A DNA stretch of 64,000 nucleotides from the NCBI GenBank assembly GCA_023678885.1, contig CM043013.1, positions 21,670,791 through 21,734,790 on the forward strand, in the 5' to 3' direction. The notes beneath the pieces were generated by a model, which saw nothing but the letters and a program-made list of their open reading frames with translations, did no database searches and was not told the DNA's origin. Source of the DNA: Pogostemon cablin (lineage: Eukaryota; Streptophyta; Magnoliopsida; Lamiales; Lamiaceae). Positions 13,301 through 24,647 of the stretch are shown one piece after another. Both the position numbers and the translations under genes were made by a program. Each line of letters begins with the position of its first letter. The first letter of the stretch is position 1.

Positions 13301-13805
13301 AAAGCGAGACTGGCATGAAAGGATTCATGAAGCTTTATGGGCATATCGAACTACTTATAGAACGCCTACTCAAGCTACTCCGTACTCTCTTGTATATGGG
13401 GTTGAAGCTGTGGTGCCCCTTGAAAAGTAAATACCATCTTTGAGAATAGCCATACAAGAAGGTTTAACTGAAGAAGAGAACGCACGACTGCGTCTCGAAG
13501 AATTAGAGGCACTTGATGAAAAGAGGTTAGAAGCACAACAGAGACTTGAGTGCTATCAAGCTCGCCTCTCCAGAACGTTTAATAAGAAAGTAAAGATACG
13601 TTCTTTTCAAGTCGGAGACTTAGTCCTTGCTGTAAGAAGGCCTATTGTCATCACTCACCGAGTTGGAAATAAATTCTTGCCCAAGTGGGATGGTCCACAT
13701 GTTGTGAAAGAAGTGTATACGAATGGTGCGTACAAGTTGATGTCTGAAGATGGTGTAGGAATCGGCCCCATAAATGGCAAATTCCTGAAATGCTATTATG
13801 CATAA
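7318..13805 (+). pseudogene. Tat-type gag-pol polyprotein, one frameshift and one stop
   Basis: Gag starts at ATG 7,318 and is read to TGA 7,657-7,659; the rest continues in another frame, so one indel near 7,655 separates the first ~113 codons. From 7,656 the frame is open for 1,924 codons to TAA 13,428-13,430. It resumes in the same frame to 13,805, a point stop inside the integrase C-terminus. Domains in the long frame (approximate residues): gag 100-230; Cys/His knuckle near 378; aspartic protease LIDEGS near 480; reverse transcriptase with YVDDIVVKS near 1,175; RNase H about 1,300-1,440; second RNase H from YFDGA near 1,468; integrase zinc finger from HSGICGAH near 1,698; catalytic D in LDVVGP, D in ITDNGRPF and E in LAEAFNKT (1,767-1,863). 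The tail has a GPY/F-like KWDGPHVV. Only two lesions in about 6.5 kb. Confidence 0.93.
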
Positions 13806-13827
13806 TCAAATCCAAGGAACGCTCCTT

Positions 13828-14075
13828 GACGCACGAGCCTAAACTGCATGTTACTCCTGGTCCGCATGAGTATAAACTGTGTACGATAAACTCCTGGTCC
13901 GCATGAGTGTAAACTGTGCACGACACCCACCAAAGGTAATTATATGTGGTTAAACTATTAATTCACCCCACTCAGATATTTTAAGTGGTTAAAGCATTAA
14001 ATATCCTACTTTGTCTAAAGTGGTTAAAGAATAGTCACTCCTGGCCCGCATGAGTATAAACTGTGCACGGCACCC
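13828..14075 (+). repeat. Three copies of a ~37-bp repeat just after pol
   Basis: CTCCTGGTCCGCATGAGT followed by a TAAACTGTG word occurs at about 13,854, 13,891 and 14,039 (the last with CTCCTGGCCC). The first two are head to tail; the third follows after a 110-bp spacer. The TTAAGTGGTTAAA-type word repeats in the spacer. It separates pol from the antisense gene; function unknown. Confidence 0.7.
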
Positions 14076-14397
14076 CCCCATCCAAATCAAATCATGTCCC
14101 TTTGAACTACGTAATGACTTGATCCTCTGTGAAGAGGTACGTAGGCAGCTTAGCACTTTGCTAAGTTCAGTCATGTCTTTGATTTATTCACATCAGGTTT
14201 GTGGGGAAAATAATAAATTGGAGCATGAAGGCAGCAAATAAATATGAAAGACAAGAAAATAAATTAATGATGTAACATAAAGGAGAAGTAAGGAAGAGAA
14301 TGGACTTTATTGATGATATCATTAGATGTTCAAAAACATAAAAGGGGAAAGCAAATAAATAACTAAGGGAGCAAATTAAAAGAAAATCAGTCCTATG

Positions 14398-17269
14398 CTA
14401 AACAAGAAAGTTATCAGAGAGTATGCTTTGTAAAACAAACTTCAGAGCTGCTTTCTCATCTTCAGATGATGATTCTTTCAAGACGGTTGCATTGTCAAGC
14501 ATAAGGATCTCTTCTTCTATGAGCTCAACTTCCTTCTTGGCACGACAGAGAGTTTGTTGGAGACGATCAGCTGCTTCAGACAAAGTTTTCTCTCCCTGCT
14601 GCAGATTAGTTATTTCTTTGCCTATCGACTCCAACTCTTCCCAAGTAGTTTTTAGTTTTTTTGTCTCTGTCATGTGAGTGTCTCTGCAATTCTGAAGGCG
14701 ACCCTTGACATCGGTCAAGCATTTTGTATGATTTCCCGTGGATGCCGCTTCATCAGACTTCAATTTTGCCGCAGTATAAGTATCAGCCTTGTCAAATAGA
14801 GGTTCCAGGGCTACCTCTAAAGGAGAACAGTCGATTCTAAGAGCCTTCACTTCATTTATTAAGGAAAATATTTCTTGTCTCAGAGTTGATAAAAACTCAA
14901 GAGGGGTCCGTTTGAGTTTTCTTCTTATTTTACTCTATGCACTCCGAGCAAATTTCCCTTTGAGATCACGAGTAATCTTCTTAGATATAAATTCTGAGAT
15001 CATGGGACATGCTTTTGAAGAATTCACCCCTGTGGTTGATGCATCACTTTCAGTAGAATCATCACTCTCATCAGAATCGTCACCGCTACTAGAGTTTGAA
15101 GAGATGCCCAAGATCTGATAAGAGGAGAAATATGTTAGTATAAAGATGAGGATATACAGTGAAAATAAGATAAGGGAAAGAGGGAAACCTCATCTGCCAA
15201 AGTTTTTGAAGTAACAGCAGTAATTAATTCAGTTCCTTCAGCAGCCTTAGAGCCAGAAATTTTCAGCGCAACCTTCGATAATAAAAGAAAGCTTTGTAAG
15301 GAAAAAATAAAGGAAAAAGGAAAAGAGAAGAGAGAAGGGAAGAAACCTCATTATCTTGTTTTTCAGTATGAACAACAGATTTCTTTCTCTTCCAATGGCG
15401 TTTATTAGAGGCGCTACGACTTTCTGTGGAATGAGGGGAACTTTTCTTCCTTTTATGTACTGTAGGATGTAAAACTTCATCATGCACCGGAGAAATATCC
15501 TGAACTTCTTGATTATCACCATCAAGGTCATTAATGATGTCCACTTCTTCCTCTAGAGGTTCTGAAACTAGGGTGGTCAAAGCCTTGATATGATCAGATA
15601 AGTAAGTTCCGTGGACTTGCTTCCACCACTCCTTATATTCAGTAGTGGAGTAGTTTTTAGGAGCTGGGGTTGCACATGGAAAGTAAGATTCGGAGGTAGA
15701 GTTATACGAAGTGCAATGTCTCCAATGGTTGAATCCTTCTTCTAAAGATGCTTTCCGAAGGTTAGTTCTAAGCATCTTAGGAACATCTTGTAGGAAGCCA
15801 AATTGACGAGCAAACCTGTGAGGGGAGTAAGGCTCCATCACAAAATGATTACCCTGCCGCAAAGTGAGATAGCTAGTACGGATAGCCAACAGATGGGCCC
15901 AATTATCCCATTTCTTATTTCCATCATCCGTGTAGTGGATTGCTTTGTCTTTTGAAAAAATATTGCAAGTCCATAAGGCATTATCAGCTGTGTGGATTCA
16001 TTTGCGAGCATCTTCAGCATCGAAGTATCTTGCTCCCTGCTCTCCAGAGTATGTCACCATTCGAGGATATGCTATCTTACTTCCAATCGGAAAATGAGTT
16101 TTGAAGTAGTGAGCCAGCCAAGCATGGACGAAATGAACCGGAAAGGTTGATTTAATTTCAGATAGATTCGATGAGTTTGAAATTGCATTCAAGCCATGGT
16201 AAATGTTTGCCAAAACTGGAATAGCAAGACTCACTTTCTTTCCTGCAGCCATTAAGCTTGCCACTTTAAAGGTACTCGGTCGTATCAAGCCTACTTCGTC
16301 ACTCGGAAGTGCAAACGCACAAACCCAGCAAGCTAAGTAAGCAGCTAGATAGGTCTCTTCCTGATCGGTTTGAGAAATGCCCAGCTTTTTAAATTGATCT
16401 ATCTCAGCAGACGTCCATGGTTGGTGACTTGAAATAACGCCAGTCGGGTTATAAGTTTTTTTAGGCCGAGAAGTCGTCTTTCTTTCAACACGTGTAGGAG
16501 GTGCAAGGTATGTTATAGCCTTTTTAGACCAAAAATCTACCCAGTGGTCAATAGTTACATTTCTTCTGTTAGCACCCTTGCAAAGTACGTGATAGGCGCC
16601 AAGTAAAGATCTACAACTGCGCGGGAAACGTAAACCATCCTTCGTGGAAAGCAATTCTTCTACACAGGGCACAATTTCATCGTACACATAACCCGCTTTG
16701 GGTAGTCCCATCAAATTGTATAAGTCCTATAAAGAAAGTGACATCTCTCCGAATTTAGTAAGTAAAGTATTGGTGGAAGGACACCAAGCTTCACAGAAGG
16801 CCTTCATGATTTCACAGCTGCAATCATAGGTAAAGAGGGATGCAAAGACAGCATCATAAAGCTTTGTATTTCGAAGAATGGATCCGCATCGGCTTAAAAT
16901 ATCTTCGGTCCATTCCCAGTAACCCTTGATGTAATGGAAGTCTCCAAGAAACTTGATGGGTTCCCCCCAGGATGCTTTTCCTTTTGCAATGCGGCGTCCC
17001 AAAGAGGGTAAAGGTGCTGAATTGATTTCTGGCTCAATGTCAGCTCCCTTCAAGGTCCAACTTATGTTATTTTTACTTGAAGAAGATTCATGAGACCAAC
17101 ATGCCAAGAAAAATTCATTCTTGCTTCTTGGAGGGACATAAGCGCAGTTCCCTAGCAAAGATTGCCCAGGTAAAAGACGAGTTCCTTGTGGTAAAGGTTG
17201 ATGTGCATCTTCAAGAATAACTAAGTAGCTTGCGCCGGACTTTCCCGTTACAGTTTTGAAGAAAACCAT
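14398..17269 (-). pseudogene. Antisense spliced gene with plant-mobile-domain-like protein, carried by the gypsy element
   Basis: Read on the minus strand from ATG 17,269, three exons join in frame: 17,269-15,347 (641 codons), 15,272-15,189 (28 codons) and 15,114-14,398 (239 codons including stop). All introns begin GT and end AG. The product would be about 907 aa. The N-terminal ~450 residues resemble the plant mobile domain found in MAIL1/MAIN proteins and in transposon-borne relatives (for example GYWEWTEDIL, YDAVFASLF, SFCEAWCP-like AFCEAWCPSTNT, LLGAYHVLC). Then come an acidic/basic low-complexity region and a C-terminal coiled coil rich in Leu/Glu/Lys. Three nonsense codons interrupt it: TAG 16,727-16,729 (probably from TGG), TGA 15,998-16,000 (probably from CGA) and TAG 14,935-14,937. 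There are no frameshifts. It lies between pol and the 3' LTR in opposite orientation, where Tat elements are known to carry extra antisense ORFs. The acceptor-like TTTTGCAG at 17,287 suggests a further upstream 5' exon. Alternative: a captured host gene rather than an element gene. Confidence 0.75.
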
Positions 17270-17305
17270 GCTGAGAAGTGGATAGACTGCAAAACAAATT
17301 AACAA

Positions 17306-18036
17306 TTAATTAAAAAAACCCAAAATAAATTCATGGGGGCAATTAATTAATTATTTAAGGTCATAATTGTTAAACATTGTAGCCTTAAACATTGGAGCCA
17401 AGTCAATAAAGTTAATTAATTTATGCTTAGTTAATTTAAACTTGGCCACATGGTTGGAGGCCATGTTTATGGACACAAATCAACTAATGGGCCAATTAAG
17501 GAAAGGTGGAATCAATATTGAAGCCCAAATCAACATAGAATTAAAGGAGCCCAAGTATGAAGCCCAAATCAAAGCAAAGCCCAAGTATGAAGCCCAAATC
17601 AAAGCAAAATTTGGGCTTGGGCCATGTGAGAGTCAAAATTGACTTGAAAGTCAAAATTGAGGGCTTGGTTGGTGGTAGAATAGAGTTTCTTCTCAAAATC
17701 TGCAGTGCGGCTCCCTCCATCACCGTGCGCGACTCCCTCCATCGCCGTGCGCGACTCGCCGCCTCCTCACTGCCAAATCAACGACCAATGCCCAGCCGCC
17801 GCTGCCGAGACCGCCCTCGCTACTGCCGAGACCGCCTTCGCTGCTGCCGACAACCACGCGACGGAGACACAACACCATCGCGTCTCGTTGTCGGATCTCT
17901 CGTCGTCGGAATCATGCTACTGCTGCCAGGTTTGCCGGCTGCCCACCAGAGCCCGTCACCGTCCACCTGCTGCCGCCGGAAGACGACGATTACAGCCACT
18001 GCTCCACCATCGAGCGCCGACCGTGGAGGTCCCTTC
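17306..18036. other. Gypsy non-coding region upstream of the antisense gene, left part
   Basis: It has an AT-rich half with short repeats (TGAAGCCCAAATCAAAGCAAA twice near 17,558-17,610). A GC-rich half (17,700-18,036) contains CCGTGCGCGACTC repeats. The antisense gene would be transcribed out of this side, so it may hold its promoter or 5' UTR. It is cut at 18,036 by the copia insertion and continues at 26,041. Confidence 0.5.
18032..18036 (+). repeat. Target-site duplication CCTTC, left copy
   Basis: CCTTC precedes the copia 5' LTR. The second copy, 26,041-26,045, follows the 3' LTR. Confidence 0.93.
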
Positions 18037-19430
18037 TGTTGGATTGTATACTAAAAGTCTAGCTTTTTGTATGAACAATATTATAACAATTAATTTGAAA
18101 TGAGAATCATATGATCAAATGATTGCATCTTATAATTTATTTATATGTTCGATGCAATAGTCCACTTACTTTATACTGTAGATAATATGTTGTGCGACAA
18201 CACGCGGAAGATCATATTATCGGTTTCCTTATAAAGTATAAACAGATGCTCACAATCGAGATAGACGGGGACTCTCTATCGGGATGGTTGTAGTGTGGTT
18301 TGGTATTAGCTTGTCTTGGCTATAGAATCACATTAGTGCACTTGTGTGTATTGAGCAGGACCGCTTGAGATCGTTCGACTTATACTGACTTATAGGAGAA
18401 CTTGATCTCAGTTATTATGGAAGTTCGTGCTCTTAATCCCTATACAATAACCTCGACACGTAGGGCAGTATGTATTTCTTTGATTCATCAATGGGTGAGA
18501 TTTACATGTAATTAAATCAACAAACTCGATGAGTTGGGAAGTAGTGCTGTCTCTATGGTGTGCTGTTGATTGTTTGAAGGAATCCGTGTCCGTCATAGGT
18601 TGATGATGTCCCCTTGAGGAGCTCATAAGGATTATCATGTAAACCCTGCAGGTGGAATTTATTCCGGCATGATAATGAGGTTGAGTGGTACTACTCTTGG
18701 ATGAGATATTAATTAATTGGGTTGTCAGTAACTTAATTAATTAATGGACATTGTATATCTTAAACATGGGGAGACTAACGGGCTCATAATAAGAAGGAGC
18801 CCAAAACGTAATTTTGGGATTGGTACGGTAGTGCAATAATAATATTTTAGTGGAATATATTATTATTATTGGACTTAAGTATAAGCTTTGGGCTAAGCTT
18901 GGATACTTAAGCTCAATGGAGCCCCAACCCAATTTCTCCTCCTGGTCCCTGCTGTAGCCCATGTATATAAGTCACCTCAGCTTATCTGGAACCCTAATCT
19001 GATCTAATTCATTATTCACGTGTGATGAGGGTTGAGAGCAGATTGAGGAGGTCTCGTAGATCGTCGCCCACACGACGTCGAGATCGGACTTGGGACATAC
19101 AGCAGAAGATCAGAAGGTAGTTTGCTGCTGCTGTCCGCGACCTTGCGAAATTTGTATAAATTCGTACAGTGATCAGAATTTGATGATCAATATACTGACG
19201 GAAAGCTGTCGAAGAGAGGATCGTCTGAACGTAAATATCATTCAATTCCAATATCAGACGAGGAAGTTATGGCTATTCTCGTGGGACTGCGCAGGCTGCC
19301 TGCGAGAATCAATCTTCATCAACATACCTTGGTGAAAGGTAATGCGTTTCATGTTTACTTGCTTCCGCTGCTTGTTAGAAATACATGGAACCCTAATGGG
19401 TCACGTTAACCAAACGATCGAGCGCCAACA
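18037..19430 (+). mobile_element. Young copia 5' LTR
   Basis: TGTTGGATTG to GCCAACA. It is about 220 bp longer than the older LTRs at 792 and 29,340, mainly in the R/U5 side (about 19,020-19,330). Confidence 0.93.
18964..18971 (+). promoter_or_regulatory. TATA box of copia 5' LTR
   Basis: TATATAAG about 930 bp into the LTR, just after a conserved CCTGGTCCCTGCTGTAGCCC stretch. The same word is at 25,574 in the 3' LTR and at 1,714 in the solo LTR. Confidence 0.55.
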
Positions 19431-19444
19431 ATTGGTATCAGAGC
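19431..19444 (+). other. Primer-binding site, tRNA-iMet
   Basis: ATTGGTATCAGAGC directly after the LTR. TGGTATCAGAGC is the standard plant copia sequence complementary to the 3' end of initiator tRNA-Met. Confidence 0.92.
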
Positions 19445-19559
19445 TTCGGTTTCGTGGTGAAGCGTGACACGTTAGGCTAGGGTTTATGTGATTAATTTTT
19501 CGGAATTAGGATCACATGTTTAGGGTTTTGGTTTTATTGCGCAAACCATGAATATCCCT

Positions 19560-20215
19560 ATGTGAAATATACCCTATATCATATCTGTTCGTTGATGGTT
19601 GTGTGTGAGAGGATTCGACGAAAACTGTTCGTCAATTTCACATGGAAGGAAGAAATTGAGAGAAAATCCAGCGCAGTGATATTGCAGAGGCAATAACCAG
19701 AGTTTCAACCGTCGGATCAGGCTGAATTTTGGTCAGCACGTTCGGATTTTGTGGATGTACATTCTGAACAGTGAAGATCATATTTGGAGCTTTGTGTTGT
19801 CGGGAATACGCCGAAAACAGAAGTAGTTTTTTGGGCGATTCTGTTCTGCGCAGTCGAGAGAAAAGAGCTGTTTCTCACAATATAACCGTTGGATCGATCT
19901 GTAATTTGGACAGCATGTTCAGGACTTACAGTAGTAGATTCTAGACGGTGGAGATTAGATTCTGAAGTTCTTTCAGTTTCGAACTACGAACGAAAGTTGG
20001 TGTAGTTTGGTGTTGCGCGTTGGACTGAACTTGGTTCCATGCAAGTAGGCCCTTGGACGAGCGACAGTCCGGCCGAGGGGCGCTCGTCAAGGCACTTGGG
20101 GCGCTCCCTGTTGGTGGGATATGACGATGGACGTCTTGGGGCACATGCAATCCTGCTTGTTGCGTAAGGCATCGATTCCACAGTAGGAGTGTCGGACAAG
20201 ACATTAAAATTTAGA
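19560..20215 (+). other. Variable leader segment of the young copia element
   Basis: This GC-richer segment has no similarity that I can see to the equivalent segments at 1,947-3,100 or 30,515-30,780. No coding motif is recognised. It is followed by the conserved AT-rich leader at about 20,222. Confidence 0.45.
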
Positions 20216-20221
20216 GGCGTT

Positions 20222-20650
20222 TTTATTCCTAATATATATAACTGTCATAATTGATTTAATTGTCTATTATTGTTATATATATATGGATGCCTGATCTCTA
20301 TGATTTATTGTCTTATATAGAAGCATGCTAAATTGCGTATTATATTTGGTATATTATATGCATGTATTGCTAGAGTGTTGGATAAGACATCCAATTTTAG
20401 GAAAACTAATTCCTAATATATAACAGCCATAATAGATTGTATATTATTGTTATATATGGATGTCGAATTAATTCCTAATATATGACTGCTATAATTGATT
20501 TAATAATCTATTATTGTCATATATGGATGTCGAATTAATTCCTAATATATAACTGCTATAATTAATTGTCTATTATTGTTATATATGGATGTTGAATTAA
20601 TTCCTAATATATAACTGACATAATTGATTTAATTATCTATTATTGTTGTA
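20222..20650 (+). repeat. Minisatellite in copia leader, ~63-67 bp unit
   Basis: The unit begins TTCCTAATATATAACTG and ends ATATATGGATG. Copies start near 20,226, 20,409, 20,470, 20,537 and 20,600, the last four head to tail. Related elements (3,110 and 30,785) hold a single copy, so the array expanded in this lineage. Confidence 0.8.
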
Positions 20651-20654
20651 TATG

Positions 20655-20870
20655 GTTGCTCGTCGATATCGATGATTTCGATAATCTAGACGATATCGAT
20701 GATCGATATCGATAGTTTTGGAATGTTGATAATCTTGATATTTTTCGAATATTTGATAATCTAATCGATATCGATGATTTTGATAATCTGGACGACATCG
20801 ACGGTCGATATCGATGGTTTCGAAAATTGGACAATCTGGAAATTTTAAAATTTTGATAGTGTGGAAGTCT
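20655..20870. repeat. ATCGAT-rich self-complementary repeat pair
   Basis: Two ~105-bp copies (about 20,655-20,760 and 20,764-20,870) are built of CGATATCGATGAT words. Many are perfect dyads, so the RNA could fold into long hairpins. It is absent from the other leaders in the window. An 86-codon minus-strand frame across it is a by-product of the repeat. Confidence 0.7.
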
Positions 20871-20879
20871 TTGCTGATA

Positions 20880-21750
20880 TTCGTGCCTGATGGCGAACAA
20901 TCGAATTCGCTGATATATAACTGTTAATGATTGATTTAATTATTAATTATTGTTATATATGTATGCATGACTCTCTGGGATTTACTGCCTCATGTGCCGT
21001 GATAGGAGCATGCTAGAATTGCGTATTTTATTTTATGAATATTATATGCATGTAAAAACCCTCAGTTTTAAATAACTAAGTGGGAGAGGGGATTGGTAAT
21101 TAATTCCCGCGGCCTCCATTATTGGTTTGTTAGCAATGTGAATAAACTTGCGCGTCGGCATTAGAGCCTTCCTCCCCATCGGATGAGTTTATTCATGGAT
21201 ATTGCTGGAACAGGCTTCTTTAAAATTATGTTTGTAATGTGATGCACATGAACTTGCGCGTTGGCTTAGACCTTCCTCCCTATCGGATGAGTTCATGTGC
21301 GGATCACTGTACAGACTTATAATTGATGACTGTAGGAAGTTATCCGAGCGCGTGTGTACTTCTCCATCTGTAAGGCACATAAGCTTGGGCCGCGGACTTG
21401 GGGTCAAATAATGGTGTACACTTAGATGTGAATAATAAGTATCCTCCCCATCGGAGTCACTGCTTTTATTTGCATGGCTAAAGAGGAACCGACTATTAAT
21501 TATTTTGTCATGAGGTTAGGTTGACAAATGAAATTAATGGGTAAAATCTTCTCTTGTAAATGTTCGGGTTTGTAAACATCCACACTATCGTGGCTTGCAG
21601 ACTCACGGTGCTTGAGATGTCGGTGAATTTTAATTTTATATTATTTTGAGGGAATCAATATAAAAGGATAAAATTCGAAGATTTGATCGGTGTATTTATT
21701 TATGATTCTCTGTAATTTCAAATGGTTTTATCTCGCTTATTGTTGACTAA
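20880..21750 (+). other. Conserved copia leader (young element)
   Basis: It aligns with 3,110-3,940 and 30,780-31,480. It contains CCTTCCTCCCCATCGGATGAG-like words near 21,167 and 21,263 and a related word near 21,431. No gene. Confidence 0.65.
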
Positions 21751-21755
21751 AAGAA

Positions 21756-24637
21756 ATTATATTTACTGGTCCAAAATTAGATGATTAGAAAAGAATCTTG
21801 GTTTTGAATTTTACTGCTTAAGAAAATACATGTGTGTTCTCACAATGGACGTCTCATGATGCCTATTAAAGTCTCTAGTGAAGAGATGAGAGGTTCATAG
21901 AAATATGATGGTCTCATGTAACTCTTCGGATACTTGAGTAAGTTAAAAGGCAGAAGATCATGATTTAATTTGATGAATGAATTGGGAAAGCATGGAGTAT
22001 AAATTGAAGGGAAACCTAGATCAATTTAATTCTTTGTGAATTGCCTAGATGTTTTTGAGTAAGTTCCACCTGAATTACAATAGGATGTATATGGTGGAAA
22101 ACTTCTGGCAAAACATGTGGCAAAGGAAAGTCATTTTCATCATAATGTGAACAAGTTTTATATCTTATTCACTAGTTGTTTAAAACATGATTAGTGATGG
22201 CATTTACTGACACGAAGTGTGTAGATACTGGAATCACTAAATGTTTATTACTAAGTGAGGATAAGATTGTTATGACATGGGTAAAACTACAAGAGTAGTG
22301 GCTATTGCAGTGGGAGTTGTTTATTTATCTTACGATATGAATAAACGTTTGATTTTATGAAATTGTCTTTACGTACATTTTCATAGAAAGAATTTGATTT
22401 CGGTTTCTATGCATTAATAGATGGATACTCAATTTCATTTAAATGACATGGTCATTAAAATGAATGATAGAGTTGTAATCTGTTATGGTACGTTGGTGAA
22501 CAATTTGTACACTCTTAAATCATGTTTATTCCCTGGATGCGACAAATAGTAATTAATAATGAGTCTTCTAATCTAGTAAGAGAAAGGTACCTTCGGAAAT
22601 GAATTTCCCACCTTAATGGTGTGACGAATAGAAGGAATAGCACTCTTATGGTAGTGATTAGATAGATGATGAATTATTTGGAATTACTAAATTCATTTTA
22701 TGGATATGCCCTAGGAACAGTAATTCGTAAGAATGTTTATCTGTTTGTGGGATATCCTAGAAAAATGAAGGATGATTTATTTAGTCCACAAGATCGAAGA
22801 GTGATTGTTAACATAAACACTAGTTTTTTGGAAAAGGACTATGTAATAAATCAAATACCCATGTATAAGTTGTTCTAAAGGAAGTGAGAGGAAAACACGA
22901 AGTATTAGTACCAAGTGTACAAGAGGATATACCACAAGGTAAACTGCGACGCGTGTCACATCTGATATACAATTGCGTGTAGTGTCTTCTCGTAGTGGGA
23001 AGGTTGTTCTAACACCTGATAGATATATGTTTTAGGAGAGTCGTGAGGCTTGGTCCCTAGTAAACATGGAGTTAACCCACGGATACGACGAAGCACTACA
23101 AGTTAGAAATGCCTAAATCTTAACAAATTGCAATAAATGTCGAAATAGAATCAATAGATTCTAAATAAGATCTGGATGATTGTAGAACCACGGATGGTGT
23201 GAAAACCATTGGAAGTGGTCATACAAAATAAAAGAGGATCATACGGTAAGGTGAAAACCTTATAAGTAAAGCTTGTTGGGAAAAGGTATACTCAGAAAGA
23301 AAGGGTTCGATTATGAGAAAACCTGTTCGCCAGTAGCTATGCTTATGTTGATCCGGACTCTTTTATCTGTTGCTACTCATATGAAATATGAGGGATAGCA
23401 AATAGATGTCGAGACAGCTTTCCTGATTGGAAGTCTTAAGGGAAACATCTATGTGAAGCAACCAGAGTGATTCATTGCAAAGAGCTAAGAGCATTGTGAT
23501 AGTGAGCTTAAAAGTGTCCATTAATGGACTAAAACAAGCTTCAAGATCATGAAACATCCGTTTTGATGAGGTAATCCAGTGACATGGATCTAATCAATGA
23601 TCGGATGGGTCTTGTGTATTGAAAAGAGTGATGGAAACGTGGTGGTATTACTTGTACTATACATAGATATTATCTTGCTCATTGGAGACAATGAAAGAGT
23701 ATTATCGGGCGTATGGGGTATGGTTAATAAAGCGGTATAAGATGAAGGACTTAAGAGGAGCAAAAATATCCTTTTGATCACGGTAATACGGATCACAAGA
23801 AAGGATGTTATGCTTATCTCAAGCTTCATGAAATGATACAATCCTTACTCGTTTTAGCATGTGACTTTATCTAAGGAAATGTGTCTTGAGACACAAAAGA
23901 AAGATAAAGGAGATGAAAGCAGTTCCTTATGCTTCGATAAATGAGGAAGCCTAATCTAAGGAATGCTATACATGAGTATGGATATCTGTTTTGCTAAATG
24001 CATGAACAGTGGGTATCAACGTAACCTGGAACAAGAATGATGAGCTGTGGTAAGACATATATGAAGTGCCTGAGAAGGACTGGAAATTATATGTAAGCTT
24101 ACTGGACAGATTCACTGCTTCTTGTGGATTACATAGATTCAGATTTTTCAAATCAGATAGGGACGGCAGTAAATCCACCTCAAAGGTTATGCGTTTAATT
24201 TTAGGAAGTTGAGTCATAATGTAGAGGAGTGTTATATAGAAATATATTTCAGACTCCGGACTCCATCATAGAAAGATGATAAATTGGAGCCTATGAGGTA
24301 GCCAAAGTATCTGTATGACTCTAGAAATTTCATGATGGACTTTGATGTGATTCTAAGTTTGCCCAAGGTTATCACAATTTATATTGATGATATTGGTGCA
24401 GTTGCAAACTTGAAGGAATCACAAGTCCATAAGGCAATTAAACACATGGAGCGCAAGTACCACCTGTTACGAGAAATCGTATGATGAGGGGAAGGTTGTT
24501 GTTGCCTAGATTGCATCGGATGATGACCTAGTAAATCCATTTACAAGGACATTCAGGCGAGAGCTTTTAATGGTCGTGTAGTGGGAGTGAGAATCAGATG
24601 TATGGCAGAAGACATGACAGCATAGTCTTTTAGTATA
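21756..24637 (+). pseudogene. Decayed copia gag-pol (young element)
   Basis: Traces of gag (near 21,760), integrase end (22,666-22,878, with YGYALG and LFVGYPRK), reverse transcriptase (23,200-23,470 and 23,655-23,700, YIDIILLIGDNE in place of the usual YVDD) and the RNase H region up to about 24,560. No frame longer than 83 codons survives. Compared with 48,528-50,531 it has lost about 470 bp between gag-pre-integrase and integrase, and the same ~145 bp at the integrase end that the outer element lost. Its decay pre-dates its insertion, because its LTRs are nearly identical. Confidence 0.8.
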
Positions 24638-24647
24638 AGTGGGAGAT
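24637..24647 (+). other. Polypurine tract of young copia
   Basis: TAAGTGGGAGAT immediately precedes the 3' LTR start TGTTGG. AAGTGGGAGA is the plus-strand primer typical of copia elements. Confidence 0.85.
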
